A stretch of DNA of 42,827 bases from NCBI GenBank assembly GCA_009930415.1, contig RZYG01000004.1, positions 1 to 42,827 of the forward strand, read 5' to 3'. The DNA is from Spartobacteria bacterium (GTDB taxonomy: Bacteria; Verrucomicrobiota; Kiritimatiellia; CAIQIC01; Lenti-01). Position numbers and translations under genes: made by a program. Shown one piece after another: positions 10,889 to 18,515 of this stretch (its first letter is position 1; each line of letters starts with the position of its first letter). Under the pieces are notes generated by a model. It saw only the letters and a list, made by a program, of their open reading frames with translations. It was not told the origin of the DNA and made no database searches.

Positions 10889-10916
10889 TTGCCTCGCCCC
10901 CCATGGCCGATATACA
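10889..10916 (+). promoter_or_regulatory. Promoter of the coiled-coil gene cluster
   Basis: TTGCCT (10889-10894) and TATACA (10911-10916) with a 16-bp spacer, 34 bases before the ATG at 10951. AAGGG at about 10936 serves as ribosome site. Confidence 0.45.
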
Positions 10917-10950
10917 AATACCCAATGCTTTTGAAAAGGGTCGTTCAACT

Positions 10951-13581
10951 ATGAAACCACACAAAATCGCCTTGGCGATGGCAACGGGGCTGGCGACGGG
11001 GGCCTTGGCTTGGGCGGCCGGTTCCGTGCCTGCGCCGGACTCTTACGCACGGGTCGAAGCGGCCACCTTGGTCAGCCGCCCGCAGAGCGCCTGGGCCAGG
11101 GCCATCCTGTTCTCCGACGTGGTGGAACAGCTGCCCGCGGGCCGGCCCCAGCGGCTCGATCGCAAGAACTATCTGCCGATGAAATTGGAAACCGCCAAAA
11201 CCGTCTGGGTGCCCGAGGCGCTGGCGGAGCGATTCGGCCAGGTGCAACTCGGGCAGACCTACACCTTCGCGGGCACGGTGGACCAGATCTCGCGCCGCTA
11301 CTACGTCATCGTGGATGCGTGCTACGCGGTCCAGACCGCCCAGGACATGAGCGAGCGCTGGATCGACATGCTCAATCCGGAGGCCCGCGGCGTTCTGGAC
11401 GAACAAGCCCGGATGTCCGAAACCGCGATGCAGGCCTTGCTGCTGAATGCCCAGAACCGCCTCATCCAGTTGGCCCAGGAAAGCAACGTGACGGTCGCCC
11501 AGCTCATCGAGGCGCAGACCGACGGCGGACAGCGCATCGCGGAAAAAATCGTGGCCGACGCCCTGCAGGGCGAACTGAAGGCCCAGAACAAAACGGCCGA
11601 CGAGCTGATGATCGGTTCGGTGCTGGCCCTGCTCCAGAAACAGGCCGTATTGGATGAATCGCGCCAGGTGGCCGAACAGAACGCCGCGCAGGCCATGCCT
11701 CCGGCCGAGCCGCTCGTCCCGGCCGAACCGGCGGCGCCCGAGACGATGCCCGCACCGGAACCCCCCGTCGCCCTCGCGGAAGAGCCGCCGGTGACCGTCG
11801 TGGAGGAAACCGCCGCCGAACCGCAGCCGGAATCGCCGGAAGAATGGCCGGCGTCGGTCGAACCATTGCCCGATGCGGTGCCGGTGCCTGAACCTCCGCC
11901 CCCTCTTGCGGAAGAAACCCCGGTCGCCGTCGTGGAAGAAGTTGCCGCCGAGCCGCAGCCGGAGATGCCGGATGAAATCCCGCTCCCGGAAGCCGCGAGG
12001 GACGCGGAAGCCGTGGAAGCCCAGTTAGACGAACAGCCGGCCGCGAACGCGACGGAAGAAGCCCCCGCCGTTCCGGAAGCCGTCGCGGAAATGCCGACCG
12101 AACTGCCCGTGCCGGATGCGCCCGCGATCGAAGCGACCGAACCTGAACCGGTGCCGGCAATCGCCGCCGTGGATGAACCGCCCGCGGCTCCGAAAGAAAA
12201 GAAGAAGAAAAAGAAGAAGGCCGAGGCGGCTGCCGAAATCGCCCAGCCGGAAGTCCCGCCGGAACCGATGCCGGACGTGGCCGCCATCGAGGGGATCGCG
12301 GACGTGGCCGACCCGAGTCCCGCGCCGGAGGAAGGCGAAACGACTCTCGAGTTCTTGCCCGGTCCGACGCTCGAGGAAGAAGTCCAGCAAGCGCAAGCCG
12401 CCGATTTCATTGCGCCGGCCGCGCCCGAAACCACGGCCGGTCCGGTGGCCGTGCCGCCGAGCAGCATGTTGGTCGTGCCGTTGACGGGCCAGCCGGAAGT
12501 CGTACCCATGGTCAGCGTGGAACCGACCAAGGAAGAGCTGGCGCGCATGAAGAAGATGGCGGCCCTGGAAGAGCGCAACCGCAAGAAAGCCGAGCGCCAA
12601 GCCGCCAAGGCAGCGAAGCGCGCCGAAAAGGAAGCCCGGCGCGCCCAGTTGGTCCGCGAACGCGCCGAACGCGAGAAGGCCGAAGCGGAAGCCGAAGCGC
12701 GCGAGCTGGCCGAACGCAAGACCCAGGCGGAAGCCAATAAAGCGGAAGCCGAAGCGCGCAAGCAGCAGAAAGAAGCGGCCGAGCGGATTCGCGCGGAACA
12801 GAAGCAGGCGGAACTGGCCATGCAGCGTGCGGAAGAAATGCGCCGCCAGGTCGAAAAAGCCGCCGCCAAGCGTCTCGAAACCGAAAAGCGCTTGGCCGAA
12901 ATGGTCGCGCGCAAGGCGGAAGCCGAAGCGGCGCTGCAGGCCGTGGAAACCGAAAAACAGGCGGCCCTGGAAAAAATGCAGGCCGACGTCGCCGCCAAGG
13001 CCGCCGCCGCCGCCGCCGAACGGGAAGCCGAACTGGCCGCTGAAAAAGCGCGCCAGGAAGAGTCCATCCGGATCGCCCAGGAAGTGGCCGAATACGAACG
13101 CCAGGAGTCCGAAGCCGCCGCCGCGCGCATCGCGGAAGAAAAAGCCGCCGCCGAGGAAATCGCGCGGCAACTGGCCCAGATGGAAGCAGAAACCCGCCAA
13201 CTCGAAAGCCAGGCGGAACGCACCAAGACCGATCTGGAGAAGGGCGTGCGGCCGGCCCTCGAGACGCCCCCCGCGCAAGGAATTCCGGTTGCTTCCGAAC
13301 CGGTCCCGGTCGATGCGGCTGCGGAGGCCGCGCCGGACGAGCCGACTGCGGCAGCGGAGATCGCCGCGAAGCCGGATCCGAAGAAGCCGGCGGCCGCCGA
13401 GAAGAAGGCCCGGCGGGAAGCCGAACGGGCCGCCAAGGAAGCGGCGAAAGCCGCCGCCAAGGCCGCGGCCGAAGAAAAGAAAGCCGCCGCCGAAAAGGCG
13501 AAGATCCAGGCCGCGGAAGACATGCAGAAGGCCATCGATTCCGGCGAAGTGCCCGAATGGATGCAGCCGGTTCAGTTCTAG
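10951..13581 (+). CDS. Large secreted coiled-coil protein with WMQPV C-terminal motif (family member 1)
   Basis: An 876-aa protein of unknown function. In order: signal peptide (1-23); a compact domain at ~30-127 (ARVEAATL...AWARAILFSDVVE...TVWVP...YTFAGTVDQ...YYVIVDA), perhaps OB-fold-like; a helical stretch (~130-240); a Pro/Glu/Ala-rich region with an internal duplication; a run of seven lysines near 415; the motif VVPMVSVEPT (517-526); a long Ala/Glu/Lys/Arg coiled coil (~527-860); and the C-terminal PEWMQPVQF. The next gene shares the VVP(M/L)VS.EPT and WMQPV parts, and the one after shares the N-terminal domain. TolA-like stalks look similar in composition but no TolA C-terminal domain is present. 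The start is 10951, giving a proper signal peptide. Confidence 0.75.
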   Translation: MKPHKIALAMATGLATGALAWAAGSVPAPDSYARVEAATLVSRPQSAWARAILFSDVVEQLPAGRPQRLDRKNYLPMKLETAKTVWVPEALAERFGQVQLGQTYTFAGTVDQISRRYYVIVDACYAVQTAQDMSERWIDMLNPEARGVLDEQARMSETAMQALLLNAQNRLIQLAQESNVTVAQLIEAQTDGGQRIAEKIVADALQGELKAQNKTADELMIGSVLALLQKQAVLDESRQVAEQNAAQAMPPAEPLVPAEPAAPETMPAPEPPVALAEEPPVTVVEETAAEPQPESPEEWPASVEPLPDAVPVPEPPPPLAEETPVAVVEEVAAEPQPEMPDEIPLPEAARDAEAVEAQLDEQPAANATEEAPAVPEAVAEMPTELPVPDAPAIEATEPEPVPAIAAVDEPPAAPKEKKKKKKKAEAAAEIAQPEVPPEPMPDVAAIEGIADVADPSPAPEEGETTLEFLPGPTLEEEVQQAQAADFIAPAAPETTAGPVAVPPSSMLVVPLTGQPEVVPMVSVEPTKEELARMKKMAALEERNRKKAERQAAKAAKRAEKEARRAQLVRERAEREKAEAEAEARELAERKTQAEANKAEAEARKQQKEAAERIRAEQKQAELAMQRAEEMRRQVEKAAAKRLETEKRLAEMVARKAEAEAALQAVETEKQAALEKMQADVAAKAAAAAAEREAELAAEKARQEESIRIAQEVAEYERQESEAAAARIAEEKAAAEEIARQLAQMEAETRQLESQAERTKTDLEKGVRPALETPPAQGIPVASEPVPVDAAAEAAPDEPTAAAEIAAKPDPKKPAAAEKKARREAERAAKEAAKAAAKAAAEEKKAAAEKAKIQAAEDMQKAIDSGEVPEWMQPVQF
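11755..11982 (+). repeat. Internal tandem duplication in the coiled-coil gene
   Basis: Two roughly 95-base copies, 132 bases (44 codons) apart, encode PEPPVALAEEPPVTVVEE and PEPPPPLAEETPVAVVEE, each followed by AAEPQPE. The copies differ mainly by small substitutions, in keeping with an elastic Pro/Glu linker that changes length by slippage. Confidence 0.7.
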
Positions 13582-14453
13582 GCGTCCGCGCGGCGCCCCG
13601 AAAGCATTCGCTGGCGCTGGCGGGCGTTTTCGCGCTCGGACTGTTGGCGGGTTGTGCCCATCCCGATGGGGCCGCGCCTGCGCCGCGCCAGCCGGCGACC
13701 GACGACACGGGACGCCCAAACGTGGTGCCGCTGGTCAGCACGGAACCCACCGCGTGGGAACGCGCCCAGGTCCGGCAGGCGGAAGCCCGGGCCCAGCGCG
13801 ACCGCGAAGAAGACGAGCGCCGCGTTGCCCGGCAAGCCCGCCAAGCCGAACAAACGGCTTTGCGGGCCGAACGCAAACGCCGGAAAGACGAAGAACGGTT
13901 GGCCCGCGAATATGCCCACGCCCAATCCGCCGCCGAGCAAGAGGCCGAGCGCGAAGCCGCCCGGCGGACCGCCGCGGAACGCAAGTCGCGGCAGCAGGTC
14001 GCCGAACGGTTGACGCGGGAAGCGGAACAAGCGATGCGGCAAACGGAAGCCTTGCGCAAACAAGCCGCGGCGGCCAACGCCCAACGCGAAAAGCAGGAAA
14101 TCCGTTTGCAGGCGGCCGCCGAACGAAAGGCGGCGGCGACCTCCGCCTTGCTTGCCGCGCGATCGGCCCGGCAGCAGGCGGCGGCGCAGGCGGCGGAGAA
14201 CGCCGAGTCCGAACGAAGAGTGCGGGACGACGAACGACTCGCCGAGGAACGGATCCGGCAAGAGCGCATCGAATCCCGGGCGCGCCGCGCCGCCGAACGG
14301 CGCACCGCCGACCTTGTCCGGCGCCAGGCGGTCCAAGAAGCGCGCGCAGCCCGAAAAAACGCCGCTGGAAACCCGTCGCGCCCGGACGGTGGAACCGCGC
14401 CGGCGGCAGTACCGGGCCATGCTCCCGAATGGATGCAACCGGTCGAGTTCTGA
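13557..14453 (+). CDS. Coiled-coil lipoprotein with WMQPV C-terminal motif (family member 2)
   Basis: A 298-aa protein. A hydrophobic segment leads to a lipobox-like LLAGC (Cys33), so it is probably a lipoprotein with an unusually long N-terminal stretch. After VVPLVSTEPT (56-65) comes a coiled coil rich in Arg, Ala, Glu and Gln (66-280), ending in PEWMQPVEF (290-298). These two motifs match the preceding protein, so this gene looks like its C-terminal half with a new lipid anchor. Its only ATG overlaps the end of the preceding gene by 25 bases and falls inside the codons for that protein's own WMQPV motif. No good ribosome site, so translation is likely coupled. Function unknown. Confidence 0.72.
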   Translation: MDAAGSVLGVRAAPRKHSLALAGVFALGLLAGCAHPDGAAPAPRQPATDDTGRPNVVPLVSTEPTAWERAQVRQAEARAQRDREEDERRVARQARQAEQTALRAERKRRKDEERLAREYAHAQSAAEQEAEREAARRTAAERKSRQQVAERLTREAEQAMRQTEALRKQAAAANAQREKQEIRLQAAAERKAAATSALLAARSARQQAAAQAAENAESERRVRDDERLAEERIRQERIESRARRAAERRTADLVRRQAVQEARAARKNAAGNPSRPDGGTAPAAVPGHAPEWMQPVEF

Positions 14454-14506
14454 TGGAAATCCCAGCCGAAACGCAAAAGGATACAGGCATGACCGGCGAA
14501 TGTCCT

Positions 14507-14534
14507 TTGCAAGCCGGCGGGCCCATTGTAGGCT
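14507..14534 (+). promoter_or_regulatory. Possible promoter of the third coiled-coil gene
   Basis: TTGCAA (14507-14512) and TAGGCT (14529-14534), spacer 16 bp, within the 142-base gap before the ATG at 14596. The -10 is a weak match; nothing else of note lies in this gap. Confidence 0.3.
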
Positions 14535-14595
14535 CGGATGCGGATGGCCGCGTCCCGGCATACCTGAACCAGCAGCCAAGAGAAGAGGCACACGG

Positions 14596-16557
14596 ATGAA
14601 ACCATTGACAACAGGTTTGGCGATCGTGCTGGGCATGTCCGGGATGGCGGTTGTAGCGGCTTCTCAGCCGGAGACGTCCGCTCACGCGCGGATCGAGGCC
14701 AGCGAACTCGCGGCCAACCCCAGCAACTGGTGGGCCCGTAAAATCGAATTCGCGGACGTCCTGGAATCTCCGCTTGCTCGTAAAACCCGGAAACTCGATC
14801 ACGCCCGCTACCATGAAATGAAACTGCAAACCGCCGGGACGGTCTGGGTCCCGGCCGCCGCGGCCCCGGCGTTCGAGCCGCTCGAGCAAGGCGCGGCTTG
14901 CGACTTCGCGGGAACCGTCGACCAGTTCGATGGCCAATTCTACGTCGTCGTGGATGCCGTGTCGTTTTCATCGGGAGCGGGGGAGGGGACCGACGCTGAA
15001 AGGACGGTATCCCCGGAGCCGGCGGCGTCCGAACCCAAGCCGCCGGAGCAAGCCCAAGACGACGAAATCGCCAAACGGGATGCCCAGGAAAAGAAAGCGG
15101 CGGAAAAACAGGCCCGGCTGGAAGCCAAGCGCCGCGCCGCGGAAGAAAAGAAATCCGCCAAAGCCGTTGCCAAGGCCGAGCGGGAACGCATCCAAGCCGA
15201 AACCCGCGCCCGCGAGGAAGCCGAAACTCAAGCCAAGGCGCTGGTCGAGACCGCCGAGGCCGAAGCCCACGCCGAAGAACAGGCCAAATTGGACGCCCAG
15301 AAAAAGAAAACGGCGGAAAAGCAGGCCCGGCTGGAAGCCAAGCGCCGCGCCGCGGAAGAAAAGAAAGCCAGCAAAGCGGAGCAGGCGCGCCAAAAAGCCA
15401 AGGCCCAGGCCCAGCGTAAAGCCGAGGAAGCAGCCAAGGCCAAAGAAGCGGCCGACTTGGAAGCCCGCCAACAGGAAGAGGTCGAGAAGCAAGCCCGACT
15501 GGAAGCCAAACGCCGCGCCGAAGAGGAGAAGAAAGCCGCCAAAATAGCCGCGCGGGAAGAGCAAAAACGGCATGAAGCCGACGCCGAGCGCGTGCGCGCC
15601 GAGATGCGCGCCCGCGAAGAAGCCGAAGCGCAGGCCCGGACGATCGCGGCCGAGGCGGAAGCCGAGGCGCGCCGCATCCGCCAGGAGGCGGAACGCCGCG
15701 CCGCCGAAAAGGAACAAGCCGAAATCGCCATCCGCGAAGCGCAGGAATTGGACCGGCAAATCGCGGCGGAACGGGCGCGCCGGCAGGCGGTTGAACGTCA
15801 ATTGGTCGATTTGCAAGCCCGCCAGAGCGCCGCTCTGGCCGAGGTGCAAGCCGTCGAAAACGAAAAAGCCGCCGCGCTGGAACGAATCCGCGGCGAAATC
15901 GCCGCCCAGGAAGCGGCGCGGGCCGCCGAACGGCAAACCCAGCTGGCGGCGCAAACGGCGCAACAGGACGAAGTGTTGCGGATCACCCGCGAAATGGCCG
16001 CGCGCGGCGCAGACATGGCCGGCGAGGCCGCCCGGCTGCTCGCCCAGGAGGAACAATCGCGCCTGGCCGTGGAACAGGAACTGTTCCGGATCGAAAACGA
16101 AGTTCGCGAATTGCAGGCCGAGGCCAGCCGGGTCAAAGTCCGGCAGGAAGCGGAAATCCGGGCGGCGCAGCTCGCGGCCGAGAACGCCCAGCGGGAAGCC
16201 GAACTCCGCGAGGCGCAGGAAGCCGCTCGGCAAGGCCAGCTCATCGCGGAAGCCGCCGCGGCGCGACTGGCTGCCGAGGAAGCCGCCCGTCAGGCCGCCG
16301 AAGAGCAGATGGCGCGCGTCGCGGAAGAACTCAGCCGAATGCAGATCCAGACCCAAGACGGAAGCGAGACGGCTCCGCCCGCGTCGGCGATGCCGCCGGC
16401 GGAAGACGCCGCCCGCCGGGAGGCGGAGCGCGCCTCCCGCCAAGCCGCCGAAGAACGCCTGGCCCGCCTGACCGAAGAAGCCCGCATTCTCGAGCGGAAG
16501 CTGGAAGAAGCCCGCAAGGAACTGGAAGCCGCCTTGCCGGCGGTTCCTTCCGAATAA
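14596..16557 (+). CDS. Secreted coiled-coil protein sharing the N-terminal domain (family member 3)
   Basis: A 653-aa protein of unknown function. A signal peptide (1-22) precedes a domain at ~30-121 that is plainly related to the N-terminus of the 876-aa protein: ARIEASEL..NPSNWWARKIEFADVLE, RKLDHARYHEMKLQTAGTVWVP, FAGTVDQ and YVVVDAV all align. The rest (about 150-650) is a very long Ala/Glu/Arg/Gln coiled coil with internal repeats such as EKQARLEAKRRAAEEKK occurring three times. It lacks the WMQPV ending and finishes AALPAVPSE. The start at 14596 is set by the signal peptide and a purine-rich AGAGAAGAGG upstream. Likely periplasmic or surface stalk; inferred only from composition. Confidence 0.75.
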   Translation: MKPLTTGLAIVLGMSGMAVVAASQPETSAHARIEASELAANPSNWWARKIEFADVLESPLARKTRKLDHARYHEMKLQTAGTVWVPAAAAPAFEPLEQGAACDFAGTVDQFDGQFYVVVDAVSFSSGAGEGTDAERTVSPEPAASEPKPPEQAQDDEIAKRDAQEKKAAEKQARLEAKRRAAEEKKSAKAVAKAERERIQAETRAREEAETQAKALVETAEAEAHAEEQAKLDAQKKKTAEKQARLEAKRRAAEEKKASKAEQARQKAKAQAQRKAEEAAKAKEAADLEARQQEEVEKQARLEAKRRAEEEKKAAKIAAREEQKRHEADAERVRAEMRAREEAEAQARTIAAEAEAEARRIRQEAERRAAEKEQAEIAIREAQELDRQIAAERARRQAVERQLVDLQARQSAALAEVQAVENEKAAALERIRGEIAAQEAARAAERQTQLAAQTAQQDEVLRITREMAARGADMAGEAARLLAQEEQSRLAVEQELFRIENEVRELQAEASRVKVRQEAEIRAAQLAAENAQREAELREAQEAARQGQLIAEAAAARLAAEEAARQAAEEQMARVAEELSRMQIQTQDGSETAPPASAMPPAEDAARREAERASRQAAEERLARLTEEARILERKLEEARKELEAALPAVPSE

Positions 16558-16651
16558 ACGGCGCTTCGGCGGAATCGCCGGCCGCAAATCGAAACCGGCC
16601 CAGGAAATTGCGTTGAAGAATGTTCCGCGACGTGGAGAATCCGGATAAGTC

Positions 16652-17743
16652 ATGGCGAATCTACAACATGCCTATGCGGTCATCATGGCCGGCGGGAAGG
16701 GCGAGCGGTTCTGGCCGCTGAGCACCGCGCGCCGGCCCAAACAATTGCTCGATCTGGCGGGCGGCAAGCCCTTGATCCTGCAGGCGGTCGATCGCCTCGA
16801 CGGTCTGGTGCCGCCCGAACGGATCCTGATCGTCACGAACCAATCCCTCGTGGAGCCGATCCGGACGATGCTGGGGCAGGGGAGCGCGGTCGGGGTGCTG
16901 GGCGAGCCCGTGGGACGCGATACGGCGGCCGCCATCGCCGCCGGCGCCGCCTGGATCAAGCGCCGCGATCCCGACGCCGTGTTTTGCGTCCTGACCGCCG
17001 ATCACGTCATCGGCGATTTGCCGACGTTCCGAGACCTGCTGGCGCGCGGGCTGGAATTGTGCGCATCCAACGACGTGCTGATGACCATCGGGATCGAACC
17101 GGCGGAACCGAGCAGCGCCTACGGCTACATCGAGGCCGGCGCACTTTGGCGCAAGGCGGGAAGCGTCGAGTTTTTCCGGGTCCAGCGGTTCGTGGAGAAG
17201 CCGACCGTCGAAAAGGCCCGCGAATATCTCGCGACGAAACGCTATGCCTGGAACTCCGGCATGTTCGTCTGGTCCGTCCGCAACGTCCAGAAGGCGTTCG
17301 CGGAATTTCGGCCGGTTCTGGCCGACAAGATCGAAGCGTGGTCGGCCTGCGCGAACGAGGCGGAATTCATTCGGGCGCTGGAGCGCGATTTTCCCGGCCT
17401 GGACAAAATTTCCATCGATTACGCGGTCATGGAAAAAGCGCAGAACATCGTCATCTGCAAAGGCACCTTTGCCTGGGACGACGTGGGCTCCTGGCCGGCG
17501 CTGGAATCGCATCTGCCCCGGGACGACCATGACAACGCCGTGAAAGGCGACGTGGAGACGCTGGACAGCGCCCGGAACATCGTCGTCAGCGACGGCCGAT
17601 TGACGGCGCTCGTCGGAGTGGACGATCTGGTGGTCGTTCAAGCCGAAGGCGTGACTTTGGTTTGCGGCAAAGAGAGATCCCAGGACATCAAAGGCTTGCT
17701 GGCCCGGTTGCGCGGCCAATCCAATCGCGAAAACATCCTTTAA
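16652..17743 (+). CDS. manC: Mannose-1-phosphate guanylyltransferase
   Basis: A 363-aa nucleotidyltransferase making GDP-mannose from mannose-1-phosphate and GTP, for polysaccharide synthesis. The signature AVIMAGGKGERFWPLSTARRPKQLL is near the N-terminus, followed by LTADHVI and EKPTVEKAREYL with WNSGMFVW; the last domain (DDVGSWPALESHLP, then VVVQAEGVTLVC) is typical. The length corresponds to the single-function enzyme without the phosphomannose isomerase cupin domain. It is 94 bases after the third coiled-coil gene and 27 before the rubredoxin. Confidence 0.94.
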   Translation: MANLQHAYAVIMAGGKGERFWPLSTARRPKQLLDLAGGKPLILQAVDRLDGLVPPERILIVTNQSLVEPIRTMLGQGSAVGVLGEPVGRDTAAAIAAGAAWIKRRDPDAVFCVLTADHVIGDLPTFRDLLARGLELCASNDVLMTIGIEPAEPSSAYGYIEAGALWRKAGSVEFFRVQRFVEKPTVEKAREYLATKRYAWNSGMFVWSVRNVQKAFAEFRPVLADKIEAWSACANEAEFIRALERDFPGLDKISIDYAVMEKAQNIVICKGTFAWDDVGSWPALESHLPRDDHDNAVKGDVETLDSARNIVVSDGRLTALVGVDDLVVVQAEGVTLVCGKERSQDIKGLLARLRGQSNRENIL

Positions 17744-17770
17744 GAAACAAACCAACCCAGGAGGACACCC

Positions 17771-17929
17771 ATGAAATACTTGTGCACCGTGTGCGGCTAC
17801 GTGTATGACCCGGCCATCGGCGATCCGGATGGCGGCATCGCGCCCGGAACGAAGTTCGAAGACATCCCGGACTCCTGGGTTTGTCCCGTTTGCGGCGTCG
17901 GCAAGGACTCGTTCGTGGCCCAAGACTAG
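17771..17929 (+). CDS. Rubredoxin
   Basis: A 52-aa one-iron electron carrier. The two iron-binding loops are complete: CTVCGY near the N-terminus and CPVCGVGK near the C-terminus, with the conserved [16 protein letters not shown] and WVCP segments. A strong AGGAGG ribosome site precedes the ATG. A hairpin terminator follows 18 bases after the stop, making it the last gene of the manC unit. Rubredoxins are commonest in anaerobes and microaerophiles, handling oxygen or peroxide detoxification; its partner is not in the window. Confidence 0.96.
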   Translation: MKYLCTVCGYVYDPAIGDPDGGIAPGTKFEDIPDSWVCPVCGVGKDSFVAQD

Positions 17930-17947
17930 GACGACGTTTTTAACACC

Positions 17948-17983
17948 GGCCCGAAACCGTTCATGGTTTCGGGCCTCTTTCAT
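17948..17983 (+). terminator. Rho-independent terminator after rubredoxin
   Basis: Perfect 11-bp stem GGCCCGAAACC / GGTTTCGGGCC (17948-17958 and 17965-17975), loop GTTCAT, followed by TCTTTCAT. Preceded by GTTTTTAAC, so it may also work in the other direction. Confidence 0.85.
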
Positions 17984-17995
17984 GGCCATCCTATT

Positions 17996-18023
17996 ATGTC
18001 GCATAATACATATTATGTTGCAT
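17996..18023. other. dif-like 28-bp inverted repeat
   Basis: In an AT-rich patch of an otherwise GC-rich gap, arms ATGTCGCATAA and TTATGTTGCAT flank the 6-bp centre TACATA. The 11-6-11 layout and the CATAA/TTATG inner ends match XerC/XerD recombination (dif) sites; the right arm agrees with the E. coli XerD arm TTATGTTAAAT at the first seven positions. An extra CATAAT follows at 18021-18026, so an alternative reading is two small palindromes in tandem, ATTATG-TCG-CATAAT and ATTATG-TTG-CATAAT, which could instead be an operator pair. Position between two convergent gene blocks fits a terminus-type site. Confidence 0.4.
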
Positions 18024-18184
18024 AATGGGTAGCCGTTGCCGCTACATGTTGTGTTCAACTTGAAATGGTCGCGTTTTCAGCCCCGACGATAACTTTGTGG
18101 ACAAGTCTGTGAACCGCGTGAAGATCTGCCCCTCAGACCTTGATGGTCGGTCAAGATCGGTTTGCGAAATCATGCGGTTCCGGA

Positions 18185-18426
18185 CGCATCTGCGATTGGG
18201 TGTTGCCAGCATGGGCCCTCGTAGCGCGGGGCTCATGTCCCGCGCGGATTCTTTCGTCGGCACGCGACAGGAGCCGCATGCCACGTTTGCATCCAATGGG
18301 CATGTTCTGGAGGGGCAGGCTCTGTCCTGCCCATTTTTGGCAGAATCGCCGTTGCCAAGACGGGCAACACGGAGGTTGCCCCTCCAGTTTCAGGATTTCC
18401 GGAGGGTCGGGCTCCGTCCCGACCGG
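18185..18426. repeat. Cluster of paired hairpin repeats (elements C, D and E)
   Basis: The gene-free stretch 18030-18460 holds several stem-loops. C (18185-18290) is a diverged copy of the element at 9282-9438, with hairpins at 18221-18245 (stem GCGCGGG/CCCGCGC) and 18259-18282. D has 18308-18332 (stem GGGCAGG/CCTGCCC, loop CTCTGT) facing 18362-18386 (stem GGGCAAC/GTTGCCC, loop CTCCGT on the minus strand), both beginning TGGAGGGGCA. E is at 18400-18426 (stem GGTCGGG/CCCGACC, loop CTCCGT). Stems differ, loops are nearly constant. Apart from these I see no gene here; 18030-18180 shows nothing recognisable. Confidence 0.65.
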
Positions 18427-18460
18427 TGGGGCCGGATTTCCGCATCTGGACCGGCCGCTT

Positions 18461-18501
18461 CAAAACCGGGCGGAGCAGGGGGCATCCCCCACCCCGCCCG
18501 G
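18461..18501 (-). terminator. Rho-independent terminator of the TRAP operon
   Basis: On the minus strand a long GC stem (CCGGGCGG...CCGCCCGG with an inner GGGGG-ATG-CCCCC) starts about 15 bases after the dctM stop and is followed by TTTTG. It fits the end of the operon. Confidence 0.65.
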
Positions 18502-18515
18502 CCCCATTCTTTCGC

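Noticed and set aside
11322-13535. A 737-aa Ser/Ala-rich minus-strand frame opposite the coiled-coil gene
   Set aside because: Mirror of Glu/Lys/Ala codons (GAA/GCC) giving Ser/Phe/Ala/Gly; no ribosome site or motif.
14968-16653. A Phe/Gly/Leu-rich minus-strand frame with apparent repeats
   Set aside because: Shadow of the third coiled-coil gene; repeats come from the codons of the coiled coil.
18085-18110. DnaA box / origin (TTTGTGGACAAG)
   Set aside because: A single imperfect match to TTATCCACA, no cluster, no dnaA or dnaN nearby.
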